Assembly: GCF_003985155.1 (NCBI RefSeq)
Contig: NZ_ML133688.1
Location: 186,001-250,000, forward strand
From: Rhizobium vallis
GTDB taxonomy: Bacteria > Pseudomonadota > Alphaproteobacteria > Rhizobiales > Rhizobiaceae
Length of the DNA: 64,000 nucleotides
Direction: 5' to 3'
The translations under genes and the position numbers were made by a program. The notes under the pieces are model-generated. The model searched no databases and was not told where the DNA came from. It saw only the letters and a program-made list of their open reading frames with translations. How positions within the stretch are numbered: position 1 is the stretch's first letter; each line of letters opens with the position of its first letter. Below, piece by piece: positions 49,270-58,214 of the stretch.

Positions 49270-50706
49270 ATGCCTCCCAAGACTGAGCAGCTTTCGGTAT
49301 TTCCCGCCTTCTTTCGCGTGGAAGGCCAGAAGACGGCTGTCTTCGGCAATGGCGACGAAGCTTTCGCCAAGGTGCGTTTGCTGCTGAACACACGGGCTCG
49401 GATCGTCGCCTATGCCGACCGGCCGGAAGCCGATTACCATGCCTTCCTGATTGCCAACCGTATCGAGACCGTGCGTGCTGGCTTTTCCGCCGAACAAGTC
49501 GAGGGATCGGCGCTTGTCTTCGCCGCAACCGGCAATGACGCGGACGACCGCGACATCGTTGATGCCGCCCGCGCTTCCAGAATTCCGGCCAATGCCGTCG
49601 ATCAGCCCGACTACTGCGATTTCTTCACGCCGGCGCTGGTCAATCGTGCCCCCGTTGCCGTAGCGATCGGCACCGAAGGGGCAGGGCCGGTTCTGGCGCA
49701 GATGATCCGTGCACAGATCGATCAGCTTCTTTCACCCTCGCTCGGCCGGCTCGCGGCGCTGGCGACCAGCTATCGCAAAGCCGTCGAACAACTCGTTCCG
49801 CGCGGCGTTTCCCGCCGCGTCTTCTGGCGCCGCTTCTTCTCCGGCCCGGTTGCCGATGCAGTCGCCAACGGTAACCTGCCGCAAGCTCAGCATGCCGCCG
49901 ATCGGCTGTTGGGCGCGATGGATAAGATCGCCGGACATGTCTGGCTCGTCGGCGCTGGCCCGGGTGCCGAGGATCTGCTGACGCTGCGCGCCCAGCGCGT
50001 GATGATGGAAGCCGACGTCATCGTATATGACGCCCTCGTGCCGCAGGCGATCGTTGATATGGGCCGCCGTGACGCCGAGCGGCTTTCTGTCGGCAAGCGC
50101 AAGGGGTGCCACTCGAAGTCGCAGGAAGAGATCAACGATCTGCTGGTCGATCTCGGCCGCCAGGGCAAGCGCGTCGTCCGGTTGAAGTCAGGCGATCCCT
50201 TGGTCTATGGCCGGGCAGGTGAAGAGATGGCGGCGCTGCGCGCTGCCGGCATCACCTATGAGGTCGTACCTGGCATCACCTCGGCTTTCGCCGCCGCTGC
50301 CGATTTTGAACTGCCGTTGACGCTACGCGGCGTTGCCTCCTCGCTGGTCTTCACCACAGGCCATGATTTGACCGGCGACGTGCTGCCCGATTGGGCAAGC
50401 CTTGCCGTGTCAGGCGCGACGATCGCCGTCTATATGGGCCGCACGGTTGCCGCCTCTGTCGCCGAGAGGCTGATGCAGGCGGGCATTCCTTCCGAAACCA
50501 CCGTCGCCGTCATCGAAAATGCCAGCCGCACTGAACGCCGCCTGCTGCATGGCACGCTTGCCGATCTCCCGGATCTGCAGCACCGCGACGAATTGACCGG
50601 GCCGGTCATGGTCATCATCGGCGATGCGGTCGCCGGCGCCAATTTCGAACTGTCCGAGCCACTGGTGCGCGCGAACGCCCGGCTCGAGGAACTTGCAAGG
50701 AGCTGA
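49270..50706 (+). CDS. cysG: Siroheme synthase CysG
   Basis: A 478-residue trifunctional enzyme making siroheme for sulfite and nitrite reductase. The N-terminal half is the NAD-dependent precorrin-2 dehydrogenase/ferrochelatase (VFGNGDEAFAKVRLLLN). The C-terminal half is uroporphyrinogen III methyltransferase, with VWLVGAGPGAEDLLTLRA, VRLKSGDPLVYGRAGEE and VPGITSAFAAAA. I chose the ATG at 49270 (MPPKTEQLSVFPAFF); the open frame extends 27 codons upstream. It opens the sulfite reduction operon with the DUF2849 gene 2 bases downstream. Confidence 0.95.
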   Translation: MPPKTEQLSVFPAFFRVEGQKTAVFGNGDEAFAKVRLLLNTRARIVAYADRPEADYHAFLIANRIETVRAGFSAEQVEGSALVFAATGNDADDRDIVDAARASRIPANAVDQPDYCDFFTPALVNRAPVAVAIGTEGAGPVLAQMIRAQIDQLLSPSLGRLAALATSYRKAVEQLVPRGVSRRVFWRRFFSGPVADAVANGNLPQAQHAADRLLGAMDKIAGHVWLVGAGPGAEDLLTLRAQRVMMEADVIVYDALVPQAIVDMGRRDAERLSVGKRKGCHSKSQEEINDLLVDLGRQGKRVVRLKSGDPLVYGRAGEEMAALRAAGITYEVVPGITSAFAAAADFELPLTLRGVASSLVFTTGHDLTGDVLPDWASLAVSGATIAVYMGRTVAASVAERLMQAGIPSETTVAVIENASRTERRLLHGTLADLPDLQHRDELTGPVMVIIGDAVAGANFELSEPLVRANARLEELARS

Positions 50707-50708
50707 AT

Positions 50709-51023
50709 ATGGTAGACAAGGTTCTGACCGCCAACCGGCTGACGGACGGCATTGCCGTATGGTTGGATGCGAACGGGAAGTGGTCCACCTCGCTGCAGGA
50801 CGCGCTCGTTGCCCGTCATGCCGAAGCCGTTGAGGCGCTGGAAGCGATCGGCAAGAAGTCCTACGCCGACAACGAGGTCGTTGACGTCGCCGTCGTCGAA
50901 GTCCAGGAAACCAACGGGGTTTTATGGCCGCTTCGCCTTCGTGAACGCATCCGCGCTCAGGGCCCGACCATGGAATATGCCCCGGGCTACGCTCCGGCCG
51001 ATCCCGAATTCATTGCAGTCTGA
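50709..51023 (+). CDS. DUF2849 protein of the sulfite reductase operon
   Basis: A 104-residue soluble protein of unknown function. The family is found almost only between cysG and cysI in alphaproteobacteria, exactly its place here. Conserved looking parts are LTANRLTDGIAVWLDANGKW and GPTMEYAPGYAPAD. It is only 2 bases after cysG and 8 ahead of cysI. A role as a small accessory or regulator of sulfite reductase is inference. Confidence 0.85.
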   Translation: MVDKVLTANRLTDGIAVWLDANGKWSTSLQDALVARHAEAVEALEAIGKKSYADNEVVDVAVVEVQETNGVLWPLRLRERIRAQGPTMEYAPGYAPADPEFIAV

Positions 51024-51031
51024 GGAAGACG

Positions 51032-52702
51032 ATGTACCGTTACGACGAATTTGACCATGCCTTTGTCAGCGAGCGCGTCGAGCAGTTTCGCGATCAGGTT
51101 CAGCGCCGCCTTTCCGGCGAGCTTGCCGAGGATGCATTCAAGCCGCTGCGCCTGATGAATGGCGTCTACCTGCAGCTCCACGCCTATATGCTGCGCATCG
51201 CCATTCCCTATGGCACGCTGAGCGCGCGCCAACTGCGCATGCTCGCCCATATCGCCCGCACCTATGACCGCGGCTATGGTCACTTCACCACGCGCCAGAA
51301 CCTGCAGTTCAACTGGCCGAAACTGTCCGACATTCCCGATGCGCTCGCCGACCTTGCGAGCGTCGAGATGCATGCGCTGCAGACCTCGGGCAATTGCATT
51401 AGAAACGTCACGGCCGATCACTTCGCCGGTGCCGCCGCCGATGAGGGCGCCGATCCGCGTCCCTACGCCGAGATCCTGCGCCAATGGTCGTCGGTCCACC
51501 CGGAATTCTCCTTCCTGCCGCGCAAGTTCAAGATCGCCGTCACCGGCGCCGAGCGCGACCGCGCTGCGATCCAGGTCCATGATATCGGCCTGCACCTGAA
51601 GAAGAACGACAAGGGCGAGATCGGTTTTGCCGTCTATGTCGGCGGTGGCCAGGGCCGCACACCAATGATCGCCAAGCTGATCCGCGACTTCCTGCCCGAG
51701 GAAGACCTGCTCTCTTACACGACAGCGATCGTGCGCGTGTACAATCTGCACGGCCGCCGCGACAACAAGTACAAGGCCCGCATCAAGATCCTCGTGCACG
51801 AAACCGGCGCCGAGGAACTGACGCGCCAGGTGGAAGCCGAATTCGCGGCGCTGAAGGACAGTGAGCTCAAGCTGCCGGAAAAGGACGTCGAGGCGATCGC
51901 TGCCTATTTCGCGCTGCCCGATCTACCGGAGCGCGCTGAAGGCTGGGAAAACCTCGCCCGCTGGAAGAAGGCCGATGCCGGCTTCGCCCGCTGGGTCCAG
52001 CAGAACGTGCAGCCGCACAAGAACCCCGATTACGGCATGGTGACGATCTCGCTGAAGCCGATCGGCGGCATTCCGGGCGATGCCTCGGATGCGCAGATGG
52101 ATGCGATCGCCGATCTCGCTGAGGAATATGGCTTCGACGAGATCCGCGTCAGCCATGAGCAGAACCTGATCCTGCCGCATGTGGCGCTGGCCGATCTCGA
52201 AGCTGTCTATCGCGGCCTTGTCGCCATAAATCTGGCCGAAGCCAATGCCGGCCTCATTACCGATATCATTGCCTGTCCGGGGCTCGACTATTGCGCGCTC
52301 GCCAATGCGCGCTCCATTCCGCTGGCGCAGGAAATCTCCAACCGCTTCGGCAATGCCGAACGTCAGGCCGAGATCGGCGAGCTGAAGATCAAGATCTCCG
52401 GCTGCATCAATGCCTGCGGTCATCACCATGTCGGCCATATCGGCCTGCTCGGTGTCGAGAAGAAGGGCGCCGAACTCTATCAGATCACGCTCGGCGGCTC
52501 CGGCGACGAACATACCTCGATCGGCGAAATCATCGGCCGCGGCTTCGAGCCGGACCGGGTGACCGATGCGATCGAGACGATCGTCGACACCTATCTCGGT
52601 CTGCGCCTCGATCAGTCCGAAACCTTCCTCGCCGCCTATCGCCGCGTCGGACCGCAGCCTTTTAAGACCGCGCTCTACGGCTCGGCCGCCGAAGCGGCAT
52701 AA
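51032..52702 (+). CDS. cysI: Sulfite reductase hemoprotein (nitrite/sulfite reductase family)
   Basis: A 556-residue siroheme and [4Fe-4S] enzyme that reduces sulfite to sulfide. The siroheme/cluster ligands are in ACPGLDYCALANARS near residue 415 and GCINACGHHHVGHIG near residue 455. The duplicated ferredoxin-like repeats and TTRQNLQFNWPKLSD near residue 85 are typical of the ferredoxin-dependent form; no flavoprotein subunit (cysJ) is present nearby. It precedes DUF934 by 10 bases. Confidence 0.93.
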   Translation: MYRYDEFDHAFVSERVEQFRDQVQRRLSGELAEDAFKPLRLMNGVYLQLHAYMLRIAIPYGTLSARQLRMLAHIARTYDRGYGHFTTRQNLQFNWPKLSDIPDALADLASVEMHALQTSGNCIRNVTADHFAGAAADEGADPRPYAEILRQWSSVHPEFSFLPRKFKIAVTGAERDRAAIQVHDIGLHLKKNDKGEIGFAVYVGGGQGRTPMIAKLIRDFLPEEDLLSYTTAIVRVYNLHGRRDNKYKARIKILVHETGAEELTRQVEAEFAALKDSELKLPEKDVEAIAAYFALPDLPERAEGWENLARWKKADAGFARWVQQNVQPHKNPDYGMVTISLKPIGGIPGDASDAQMDAIADLAEEYGFDEIRVSHEQNLILPHVALADLEAVYRGLVAINLAEANAGLITDIIACPGLDYCALANARSIPLAQEISNRFGNAERQAEIGELKIKISGCINACGHHHVGHIGLLGVEKKGAELYQITLGGSGDEHTSIGEIIGRGFEPDRVTDAIETIVDTYLGLRLDQSETFLAAYRRVGPQPFKTALYGSAAEAA

Positions 52703-52712
52703 GGAGGGGATG

Positions 52713-53225
52713 ATGACGAAGATCTGGAGAGAAACCGGTTTTGTCGAAAACGATCCCTGGGTGATCGAGACCGACGAGGTGAAGGCGACCGAGGAGCAGA
52801 AGCCGCTGCTGAGTCTCGACGAATTGATCGCCAAGGCCGACGAAAGCAACGATGTCGGTCTCGGCGTGCTGATCAAGCCGGCCGATGACGTGCGCAGACT
52901 GGAGCCCTATCTTTATCGCCTCGAAATCGTTGCCGTCGCCTTTCCGGCGTTCAACGACGGCCGCGCCTTCAGCCATGCCTCGCTGCTGCGCCAGCGCCTG
53001 GGCTACACCAACGAGCTGCGCGCCGTCGGCGACGTGCTGATCGATCAGGTGCCGCTGATGCTGCGCGTCGGCATCGACAGCTTTTCGGTCAGCAACGCCA
53101 CGGCGCTGAAGCGGCTTTCCGAAAATCGTCTTCCGGCCATTCCCCATCATTATCAGCCGGCGGTGCGTGACGCCGACGCTGGCAAGGGCTATAGTTGGCG
53201 CCGTCAGGCGAAGCCGGCCGCATAA
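52713..53225 (+). CDS. DUF934 oxidoreductase-associated protein
   Basis: A 170-residue protein of the DUF934 family, annotated as 'oxidoreductase probably involved in sulfite reduction' from its constant location. Features: DDVRRLEPYLYRLEIVAVAFPAF and SHASLLRQRLGYTNELRAVGDVL. Two ATGs (52710, 52713) follow AAGGAGGGG; the second gives better spacing. It would normally follow cysH, which is missing here. The function remains unproven. Confidence 0.88.
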   Translation: MTKIWRETGFVENDPWVIETDEVKATEEQKPLLSLDELIAKADESNDVGLGVLIKPADDVRRLEPYLYRLEIVAVAFPAFNDGRAFSHASLLRQRLGYTNELRAVGDVLIDQVPLMLRVGIDSFSVSNATALKRLSENRLPAIPHHYQPAVRDADAGKGYSWRRQAKPAA

Positions 53226-53263
53226 GCGACCGGTCCGCCGTTTTCCAATGGCGGAACAGTAGC

Positions 53264-54475
53264 ATGAAGACATTCGAAGTGGCGGTGATCGGTGGCGGTC
53301 TTGCCGGCATGATCGCCGCAATCGCGCTCGCGCGCGGCGGTCGCAACGTGGCGCTGGTCGCTCCTCTCGCTCCTGGGGAAGACTGGCGCACCACGGCGCT
53401 GATGGATCAGTCGATCCGCTTCCTCGACCGGCTGACGCTCTGGGAAAAGCTGCGCCTGGCGGCTGCTCCTCTCACCAGCATGCGCATTATCGACGGTACT
53501 GACCGGCTGCTGCGCGCGCCGACGACCACCTTCCGCGCTCCCGAGGTCGGCCTCGATGCCTTCGGCTACAATTTTCCCAACAAGGTGCTGATCGATATCC
53601 TCGAAAAAGCCGCGGCTGGCGAGGGCAATATCACCCGCTTCACCGATATGGCCGAATCGATCGAACTCACAGCCGAGGCGGTCTCGATCACGCTTGCCGG
53701 CGGTGAGACGCTCTCGGCCGATTTTGCCGTCGGCGCCGACGGCCGTGGCTCGAAGCTGCGCGAAACGGCTGGCATCGGCGTGCGCAACTGGTCCTATCCG
53801 CAATCGGCCATGGTGCTGAATTTCGCCCATTCGCTGCCGCATCAGAACATCTCGACCGAATTCCACACCAAACACGGCCCGTTCACTCAGGTGCCGCTGC
53901 CGGGAGGCCGCTCCAGCCTCGTCTGGGTGCAGGATCCCTCGGAAGCGGCGAGCCGTAGGGAATTGCCGCTTGCAGAACTGGGCGCCCTCGTCGAGGCGCG
54001 CATGCAGTCCATGCTCGGCAAGGTTGACGTCGAGGACGGCGTCCAGGTCTGGCCGTTATCCGGCATGATGGCGCATCGCTTCGGCAGGGGGCGTATCGCA
54101 CTGATCGGCGAGGCTGCCCATGTCTTCCCGCCGATCGGGGCGCAGGGGCTGAATCTCAGCCTGCGCGATATCATGGCGCTGACCGATATCCTTTGCGACA
54201 GGGCGGAATTGCCGGTGCCGGCTGATTCCGGCGAGAGATTTGACCGAAAGCGCCGCGCCGATATCATCACGCGCACCGCGAGTGTCGATCTTCTCAACCG
54301 GTCGCTGCTGTCGGATTTCCTGCCCGTGCAGATGCTGCGCGCCGCCGGCCTGCATATCCTCTCGGCCATTCCGCCGCTGCGCAACATCGTCATGCGCGAG
54401 GGCATCGAGCCCGGCCGGGGCCTGCGCGATATTCCGGATTCGCTACGGGAAAAGCTGAAGCGGAAGAAGGCCTGA
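53264..54475 (+). CDS. UbiH/UbiF/COQ6-family FAD hydroxylase
   Basis: A 403-residue FAD monooxygenase, probably hydroxylating the ubiquinone ring. FAD motif VIGGGLAGMIAAIALARGG at residues 8-26, DGRGSKLRETAGI (DG motif) near residue 160, and GRIALIGEAAHVFPPIGAQGLNLSLRD (GD-like motif) near residue 275. The last reads E in place of the usual D in GDAAH. Which ring position it acts on cannot be told from sequence alone. I chose the ATG at 53264. It converges with the AEC transporter and overlaps its 3' end by 33 bases. Confidence 0.9.
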   Translation: MKTFEVAVIGGGLAGMIAAIALARGGRNVALVAPLAPGEDWRTTALMDQSIRFLDRLTLWEKLRLAAAPLTSMRIIDGTDRLLRAPTTTFRAPEVGLDAFGYNFPNKVLIDILEKAAAGEGNITRFTDMAESIELTAEAVSITLAGGETLSADFAVGADGRGSKLRETAGIGVRNWSYPQSAMVLNFAHSLPHQNISTEFHTKHGPFTQVPLPGGRSSLVWVQDPSEAASRRELPLAELGALVEARMQSMLGKVDVEDGVQVWPLSGMMAHRFGRGRIALIGEAAHVFPPIGAQGLNLSLRDIMALTDILCDRAELPVPADSGERFDRKRRADIITRTASVDLLNRSLLSDFLPVQMLRAAGLHILSAIPPLRNIVMREGIEPGRGLRDIPDSLREKLKRKKA

Positions 54476-55405
54476 TCGGATTACGATCAGCCAGAGCGAA
54501 ACGCTCGCCACCGAAAGCACCGTCGTGATCAGGATCGTCGCCGAGGCGCGCTCCTGCCAGACGCCGTATTGCTGGCCGATGACGAAGACATTGGTCGCCG
54601 TCGGCAGCGACGCCAGCAGCACGGCCGCGTGGATCCACACCGGCTCGAAACCGCCGACCGCTGTGAGCGCAACGAAGACTGCTATCGGGTGCAGGATCAG
54701 CTTCGACGGCACGATATAGCCGATCTCGGCCGGAATACGCTTCAGCGGCCGAAGCGCCAACGTCACGCCCATGGCAAAGAGTGCGCAGGGAGCGGCCGCC
54801 TGGGCGAGGTAGTCGACGAGGCGCTGAAACGCCAGCGGCTGGTCGACGTGCAAGGCGGCCACCGCAAAGCCCAGCGCCGTCGACAGGATAAACGGATGCA
54901 GCGCGACCTTTCGCACGATATCGGCGACAAGCCGGTCGGCTGACCGCTTGTCGTCACCGGCCGCCGCCATCAGCGCCGGCGCGACGATGAAATGCAGCGC
55001 ATTCTCGAAACAGATGATCAGCGCCACCGGCACGGCAGCACCTTCGCTGAGCGCCAGGAGCGCCAGGCCCGGCCCCATATAACCGATATTGCCATAGGCG
55101 CCGGCAAAGGACTGGATTGTGCAATCCGCGAGCGAATTGCCGCGGATCACGCGGCCGACGACGAAAAGCAGGATGAAGATAGCGTAGGTTGCTGCGATAT
55201 CGGTGACGATGAAATCGACGCGCGTCAGCTCTTCGATCGGCGTGCGCGAAACGAGCTTGAAGAACAGGGCGGGCAGGGCGGCGTAGATGATGAAGGTGTT
55301 CAGCCATCCGAGCGCCTCAGCCGGCTGCTTGGTCGCCTTGGCGGCGATGTAACCGATCAGGATCAAACCAAAGAACGGCAATAGCAGGCTGACGATATCG
55401 GCCAA
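54443..55405 (-). CDS. AEC-family transporter
   Basis: A membrane protein of about 320 residues with about ten hydrophobic segments in two halves, matching the auxin efflux carrier family (VSLLLPFFGLILIGYIAA at the start). In bacteria these carry organic acids such as malate or malonate. Conserved: NTFIIYAALPALFF in TM2 and GNIGYMGPGLAL in TM4. I chose the TTG at 55405 with GGAAGA ahead; a GTG at 55450 would add 15 hydrophilic residues. The substrate is unknown. Confidence 0.88.
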   Translation of the reverse strand: MADIVSLLLPFFGLILIGYIAAKATKQPAEALGWLNTFIIYAALPALFFKLVSRTPIEELTRVDFIVTDIAATYAIFILLFVVGRVIRGNSLADCTIQSFAGAYGNIGYMGPGLALLALSEGAAVPVALIICFENALHFIVAPALMAAAGDDKRSADRLVADIVRKVALHPFILSTALGFAVAALHVDQPLAFQRLVDYLAQAAAPCALFAMGVTLALRPLKRIPAEIGYIVPSKLILHPIAVFVALTAVGGFEPVWIHAAVLLASLPTATNVFVIGQQYGVWQERASATILITTVLSVASVSLWLIVIRSGLLPLQLFP

Positions 55406-55455
55406 GAGGTCTTCCAGTGCACGGGGATGACAGGCGGGCAGGGATCTCACTTAAA

Positions 55456-55552
55456 GCAATTCCAGCAAAAGTGCACAGCGGTTTTGGTGGAATTGCGTGA
55501 AAACAAAGAGATAGAGCGTTTTCGTCATTCGAAGAAAGACGGAAACGCTCTA
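55456..55552. repeat. Two-hairpin intergenic repeat (rhizobial type)
   Basis: Two palindromes lie in tandem: GCAATTCCAGCAAAA (55456-55470) with TTTTGGTGGAATTGC (55482-55496), and AGAGCGTTTTCGTC (55514-55527) with GACGGAAACGCTCT (55539-55552), each with one imperfect pair. The wording, including AACAAAGAGATAGAGC between them, is one I recognise as frequent between genes in Rhizobium. It may end the neighbouring transcripts. Confidence 0.6.
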
Positions 55553-55581
55553 ATTTTATCGAGGCTCCAACCCAATCGCGG

Positions 55582-56517
55582 TCAGTAGTCCCAGAAAGCC
55601 GCTATCCAACGAAAGGCGTCGCCGTCGACGGCCACCCGGCCGACGGACGGGAACGGCAGGTGCGTGGCCACCAGTTGCTCGCCGGTCTCCGCCAGTTCCC
55701 GCAAAAGACGGACCCGAACGCGAGCCGCCTCCTCGGGGTCGTGTTCGAAGCCGTTGTACCAGTCCGGGTGCTCAAACCCGACCGCGAACACGGCGTCGCC
55801 GGCAAACATCAGCCGGTCGCCGCCGGATGCCAGGCGGATCACGCTGTGCCCGGGGGTGTGGCCGCCGGTGCGATGAACGACCACGCCAGGCGCCACCTCG
55901 TACTCCTCGTCGAACAGCCTGAGATAGCCGCTGTATTCTTTCGCGAACCGCTTGGCAGTTGCCCGCAGCGCGTCCGGGAACCCCGGCGGCATGGACACGT
56001 GCGAGAAGTCAGGCGCCTCCCAGAACTTGACCTCGGCGGCCGCCACATGGATCCGCAAGTCCGGACGCAGCTGCTCCTTCACCCCGTCGACCAGCAGCCC
56101 GCCAATGTGGTCCATGTGCATGTGGGTCAGCACCACATCGGTCACGGACGCAAGATCGACGCCGGCGGCCTCCAGTCGCTTGATCAACTGCCCGGCCCGC
56201 GGCAAGTGCAAGTCCGGGTCGATTCCCAGCCCGGCGTCGAGGAGTATGGTCTGGCCGCCGCTGCGCACCACGACGACGTTCAGCGCCCAATCCAAGGCGT
56301 CCTGCGGCAGGTACATGTCTTTCAGCCAGGCCGCCCGGGCGGCCGGATCGGCGTTGTGGCCCAGCATCGCGGTTGGGAGCGGCAGCACTCCATCGCTGAT
56401 CACCAGCACCTCGATCTCGCCGATATTAAGCGCGTAGCGCGACGGAACCAACTCGTCGAGCCGAGGCCTACCGAGGTGTGCGGTGTTTTCCAGGCTCATC
56501 TTTGTCTCAAGGTTCAT
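55582..56517 (-). CDS. Metallo-beta-lactamase-fold hydrolase
   Basis: A 311-residue protein with the zinc motif HMHMDH at residues 132-137 and later ligands in GGHTPGHS near residue 218 and AGDAVF near 240. This is the generic MBL hydrolase group (quorum-quenching lactonases, glyoxalase II-like and others); the substrate is unknown. GAAGGAG is 5 bases ahead of the ATG at 56517. Its codons look richer in G+C than those of the neighbours, and a repeat element flanks it, so acquisition by transfer is possible. Confidence 0.85.
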   Translation of the reverse strand: MNLETKMSLENTAHLGRPRLDELVPSRYALNIGEIEVLVISDGVLPLPTAMLGHNADPAARAAWLKDMYLPQDALDWALNVVVVRSGGQTILLDAGLGIDPDLHLPRAGQLIKRLEAAGVDLASVTDVVLTHMHMDHIGGLLVDGVKEQLRPDLRIHVAAAEVKFWEAPDFSHVSMPPGFPDALRATAKRFAKEYSGYLRLFDEEYEVAPGVVVHRTGGHTPGHSVIRLASGGDRLMFAGDAVFAVGFEHPDWYNGFEHDPEEAARVRVRLLRELAETGEQLVATHLPFPSVGRVAVDGDAFRWIAAFWDY

Positions 56518-56686
56518 GTTCGTCTCCTTCGACCGCCGCCTAAATACGGCACCGCTGACGCTACATGGAGGCGCGTCTGCGATCGATTGGGTCGAGGGAT
56601 AAGGGCGGGTGGGGCCGAAGGACAGGGCAAGCCATACCGCGGCATAGGTGCAGGCTTCGCTTTTACTGCCGGGCGGCGTAACCGGC

Positions 56687-57436
56687 CTAGCCGATCTGCA
56701 TCAGGATCGGAAAGGTCTGCTGGAACCAGATCGCCACATCGCTGACCCATCCGAACAGGAAGGCGAGGCCGGTGAGGACAAGGAAGACGCCCATCACCTT
56801 TTCCACAGTACCGAGATGGCGGCGGAATCGCGACAGGAACCGCATGAAGGCGCCGGAAAAGCCGGCGGCGATCCAGAAGGGGATGGCAAGCCCGAGCGAA
56901 TAGATGGCGAGCAGCCCGGCGCCGGAGCCGACCGTCTCCCGCGAAGCGGCAACCCCGAGGATCGCGCCGAGCACGGGGCCGATACAGGGCGTCCAGCCGA
57001 AGGCGAAGGCAAGGCCCATGACATAGGCACCCGTCAGCGTCGCCGGCTTACCGCCGCCCTGAAAGCGCGCCTCGCGGGCAAGCAGCCCGATTCGGAAGAG
57101 ACCCAGGAAATTCAGGCCCATGACGATGATGATGAGCCCGCCGAGCTTGGACAGGAGGTCGAGATGCTGGCGAAGCGCCATGCCGATCGTGGAAGCGCCG
57201 GCACCGAGCGCCACGAAGACGGTGGCGAATCCGAGCGTGAAGAGCAGCGCGGAGAACAAGACGCCACGCCTGATATCGGGTGCCACTGAAACCGCGCCGC
57301 CGCCGCGGAACTGCTCAACCGAGATGCCGGCCATGTAGCAGAGATAGGGCGGGACGAGGGGAAGCACGCAGGGCGACAAGAAGGAAAGCGCCCCGGCAAT
57401 CAGCGCGCTCCACAGGGAAATATCGGCAATCGACAC
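56687..57436 (-). CDS. ccdA: Cytochrome c biogenesis protein CcdA
   Basis: A 249-residue membrane protein with six hydrophobic segments, the core of the DsbD family. The paired redox Cys are in LSPCVLPLVPPYL (TM1) and GWTPCIGPVLGA (TM4). It moves reducing power from cytoplasmic thioredoxin across the inner membrane to periplasmic thioredoxin-like proteins for cytochrome c maturation. A further Cys in YLCYMAG follows TM1. No ccm or thioredoxin gene is adjacent. The promoter would lie in the 210 bases shared with tRNA-Lys. Confidence 0.92.
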   Translation of the reverse strand: MSIADISLWSALIAGALSFLSPCVLPLVPPYLCYMAGISVEQFRGGGAVSVAPDIRRGVLFSALLFTLGFATVFVALGAGASTIGMALRQHLDLLSKLGGLIIIVMGLNFLGLFRIGLLAREARFQGGGKPATLTGAYVMGLAFAFGWTPCIGPVLGAILGVAASRETVGSGAGLLAIYSLGLAIPFWIAAGFSGAFMRFLSRFRRHLGTVEKVMGVFLVLTGLAFLFGWVSDVAIWFQQTFPILMQIG

Positions 57437-57646
57437 GCATTCTCTCCGGCTGCAATCTGCGTCATGTTCCTAGCTTTCCAGGCTAGGGATTGCCAATCAC
57501 CTTTTTGCGCTTGGCAGAAATGCGCCTTGCGCTCGCAAGAAATGTGCCGAACGTTTGGAAAAGACAAATTTTTCGGTTGACCGCACTGGGTCGCCTGCCT
57601 ATGTTCCGCCCACTTCCAGCCGGGGTGCGTCACACCCGCGGAGAGG

Positions 57647-57722
57647 GAGAGCGTAGCTCAGCCGGTAGAGCAACTGACTTTTAATCAGTAGGTCTCGGGT
57701 TCGAACCCCGACGCTCTCACCA
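57647..57722 (+). tRNA. tRNA-Lys (anticodon TTT)
   Basis: A complete 76-base cloverleaf with CCA encoded. The acceptor arms GAGAGCG and CGCTCTC pair perfectly, the anticodon stem is ACTGA/TCAGT with loop CTTTTAA (anticodon at 57680-57682), and the T arm is TCGGG-TTCGAAC-CCCGA. It marks the left border of the accessory-looking region, but I saw no integrase nearby and no repeat of its 3' end. Confidence 0.97.
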
Positions 57723-57847
57723 TCAATCCACTCTTCGAACGATCCTTCGAGTAGCGAATCCAGAAGACGGCGAATAACGCTGTTCGTCTGATGGGCGTTG
57801 ACGTCTGGCTGCAGCCAACTCCGATTTGTGAATTCGGCTAAAACCCA

Positions 57848-57873
57848 GGAACCAACTTCCACTGCGGTCCGTT
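57848..57873 (+). promoter_or_regulatory. EcfG-type general stress promoter of csbD
   Basis: GGAAC (57848-57852), 17 bases, CGTT (57870-57873): an exact match to the promoter known for the alphaproteobacterial general stress sigma factor EcfG (RpoE4 in R. etli). The csbD ATG follows 33 bases after. Confidence 0.7.
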
Positions 57874-57905
57874 TTCTTCTCATCAGCAAACAGGAGAAAT
57901 CGATC

Positions 57906-58109
57906 ATGGATTGGAATCGTATCGAAGGAAATTGGAAGCAGGCTAAGGGCAAGCTCAAGGAGCAGTGGGGCAAACTTACTGACGACGATCTCGACCAGAT
58001 CGCCGGCAAGCGCGACCAACTGGAAGGCAAGATCCAGGAGCGGTATGGCATCGAAAAGGACCGGATCAAAAGCGACGTCGATGACTGGTGCGGTCGCCAG
58101 ACCTGGTAG
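57906..58109 (+). CDS. CsbD-family stress protein
   Basis: A 67-residue hydrophilic protein opening with MDWNRIEGNWKQAKGKLKEQWG and continuing with a DDDLDQIAGKRDQLEGK repeat, which is the CsbD signature. Such proteins are abundant under general stress (sigma B in Bacillus, EcfG in alphaproteobacteria), although their action is unknown. CAGGAGAAA precedes the ATG at 57906; the open frame before it is not coding. An EcfG-type promoter and a terminator bracket it, so it is a single-gene transcript. Confidence 0.92.
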   Translation: MDWNRIEGNWKQAKGKLKEQWGKLTDDDLDQIAGKRDQLEGKIQERYGIEKDRIKSDVDDWCGRQTW

Positions 58110-58118
58110 TGCCTGAAC

Positions 58119-58144
58119 AAAAACCCGGTAAAAGCCGGGTTTTT
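58119..58144 (+). terminator. Rho-independent terminator of csbD
   Basis: AAAAACCCGG (58119-58128) pairs with CCGGGTTTTT (58135-58144) over a 6-base loop, giving a 10-base stem that ends in a T run. It lies 9 bases past the csbD stop. Confidence 0.88.
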
Positions 58145-58214
58145 GCTGTCGAAGGAGCTAAGGTCTCAGCCGCTACCACACGATGCGTTTGGAACGGTCA
58201 AGCGCGGTCTGATC

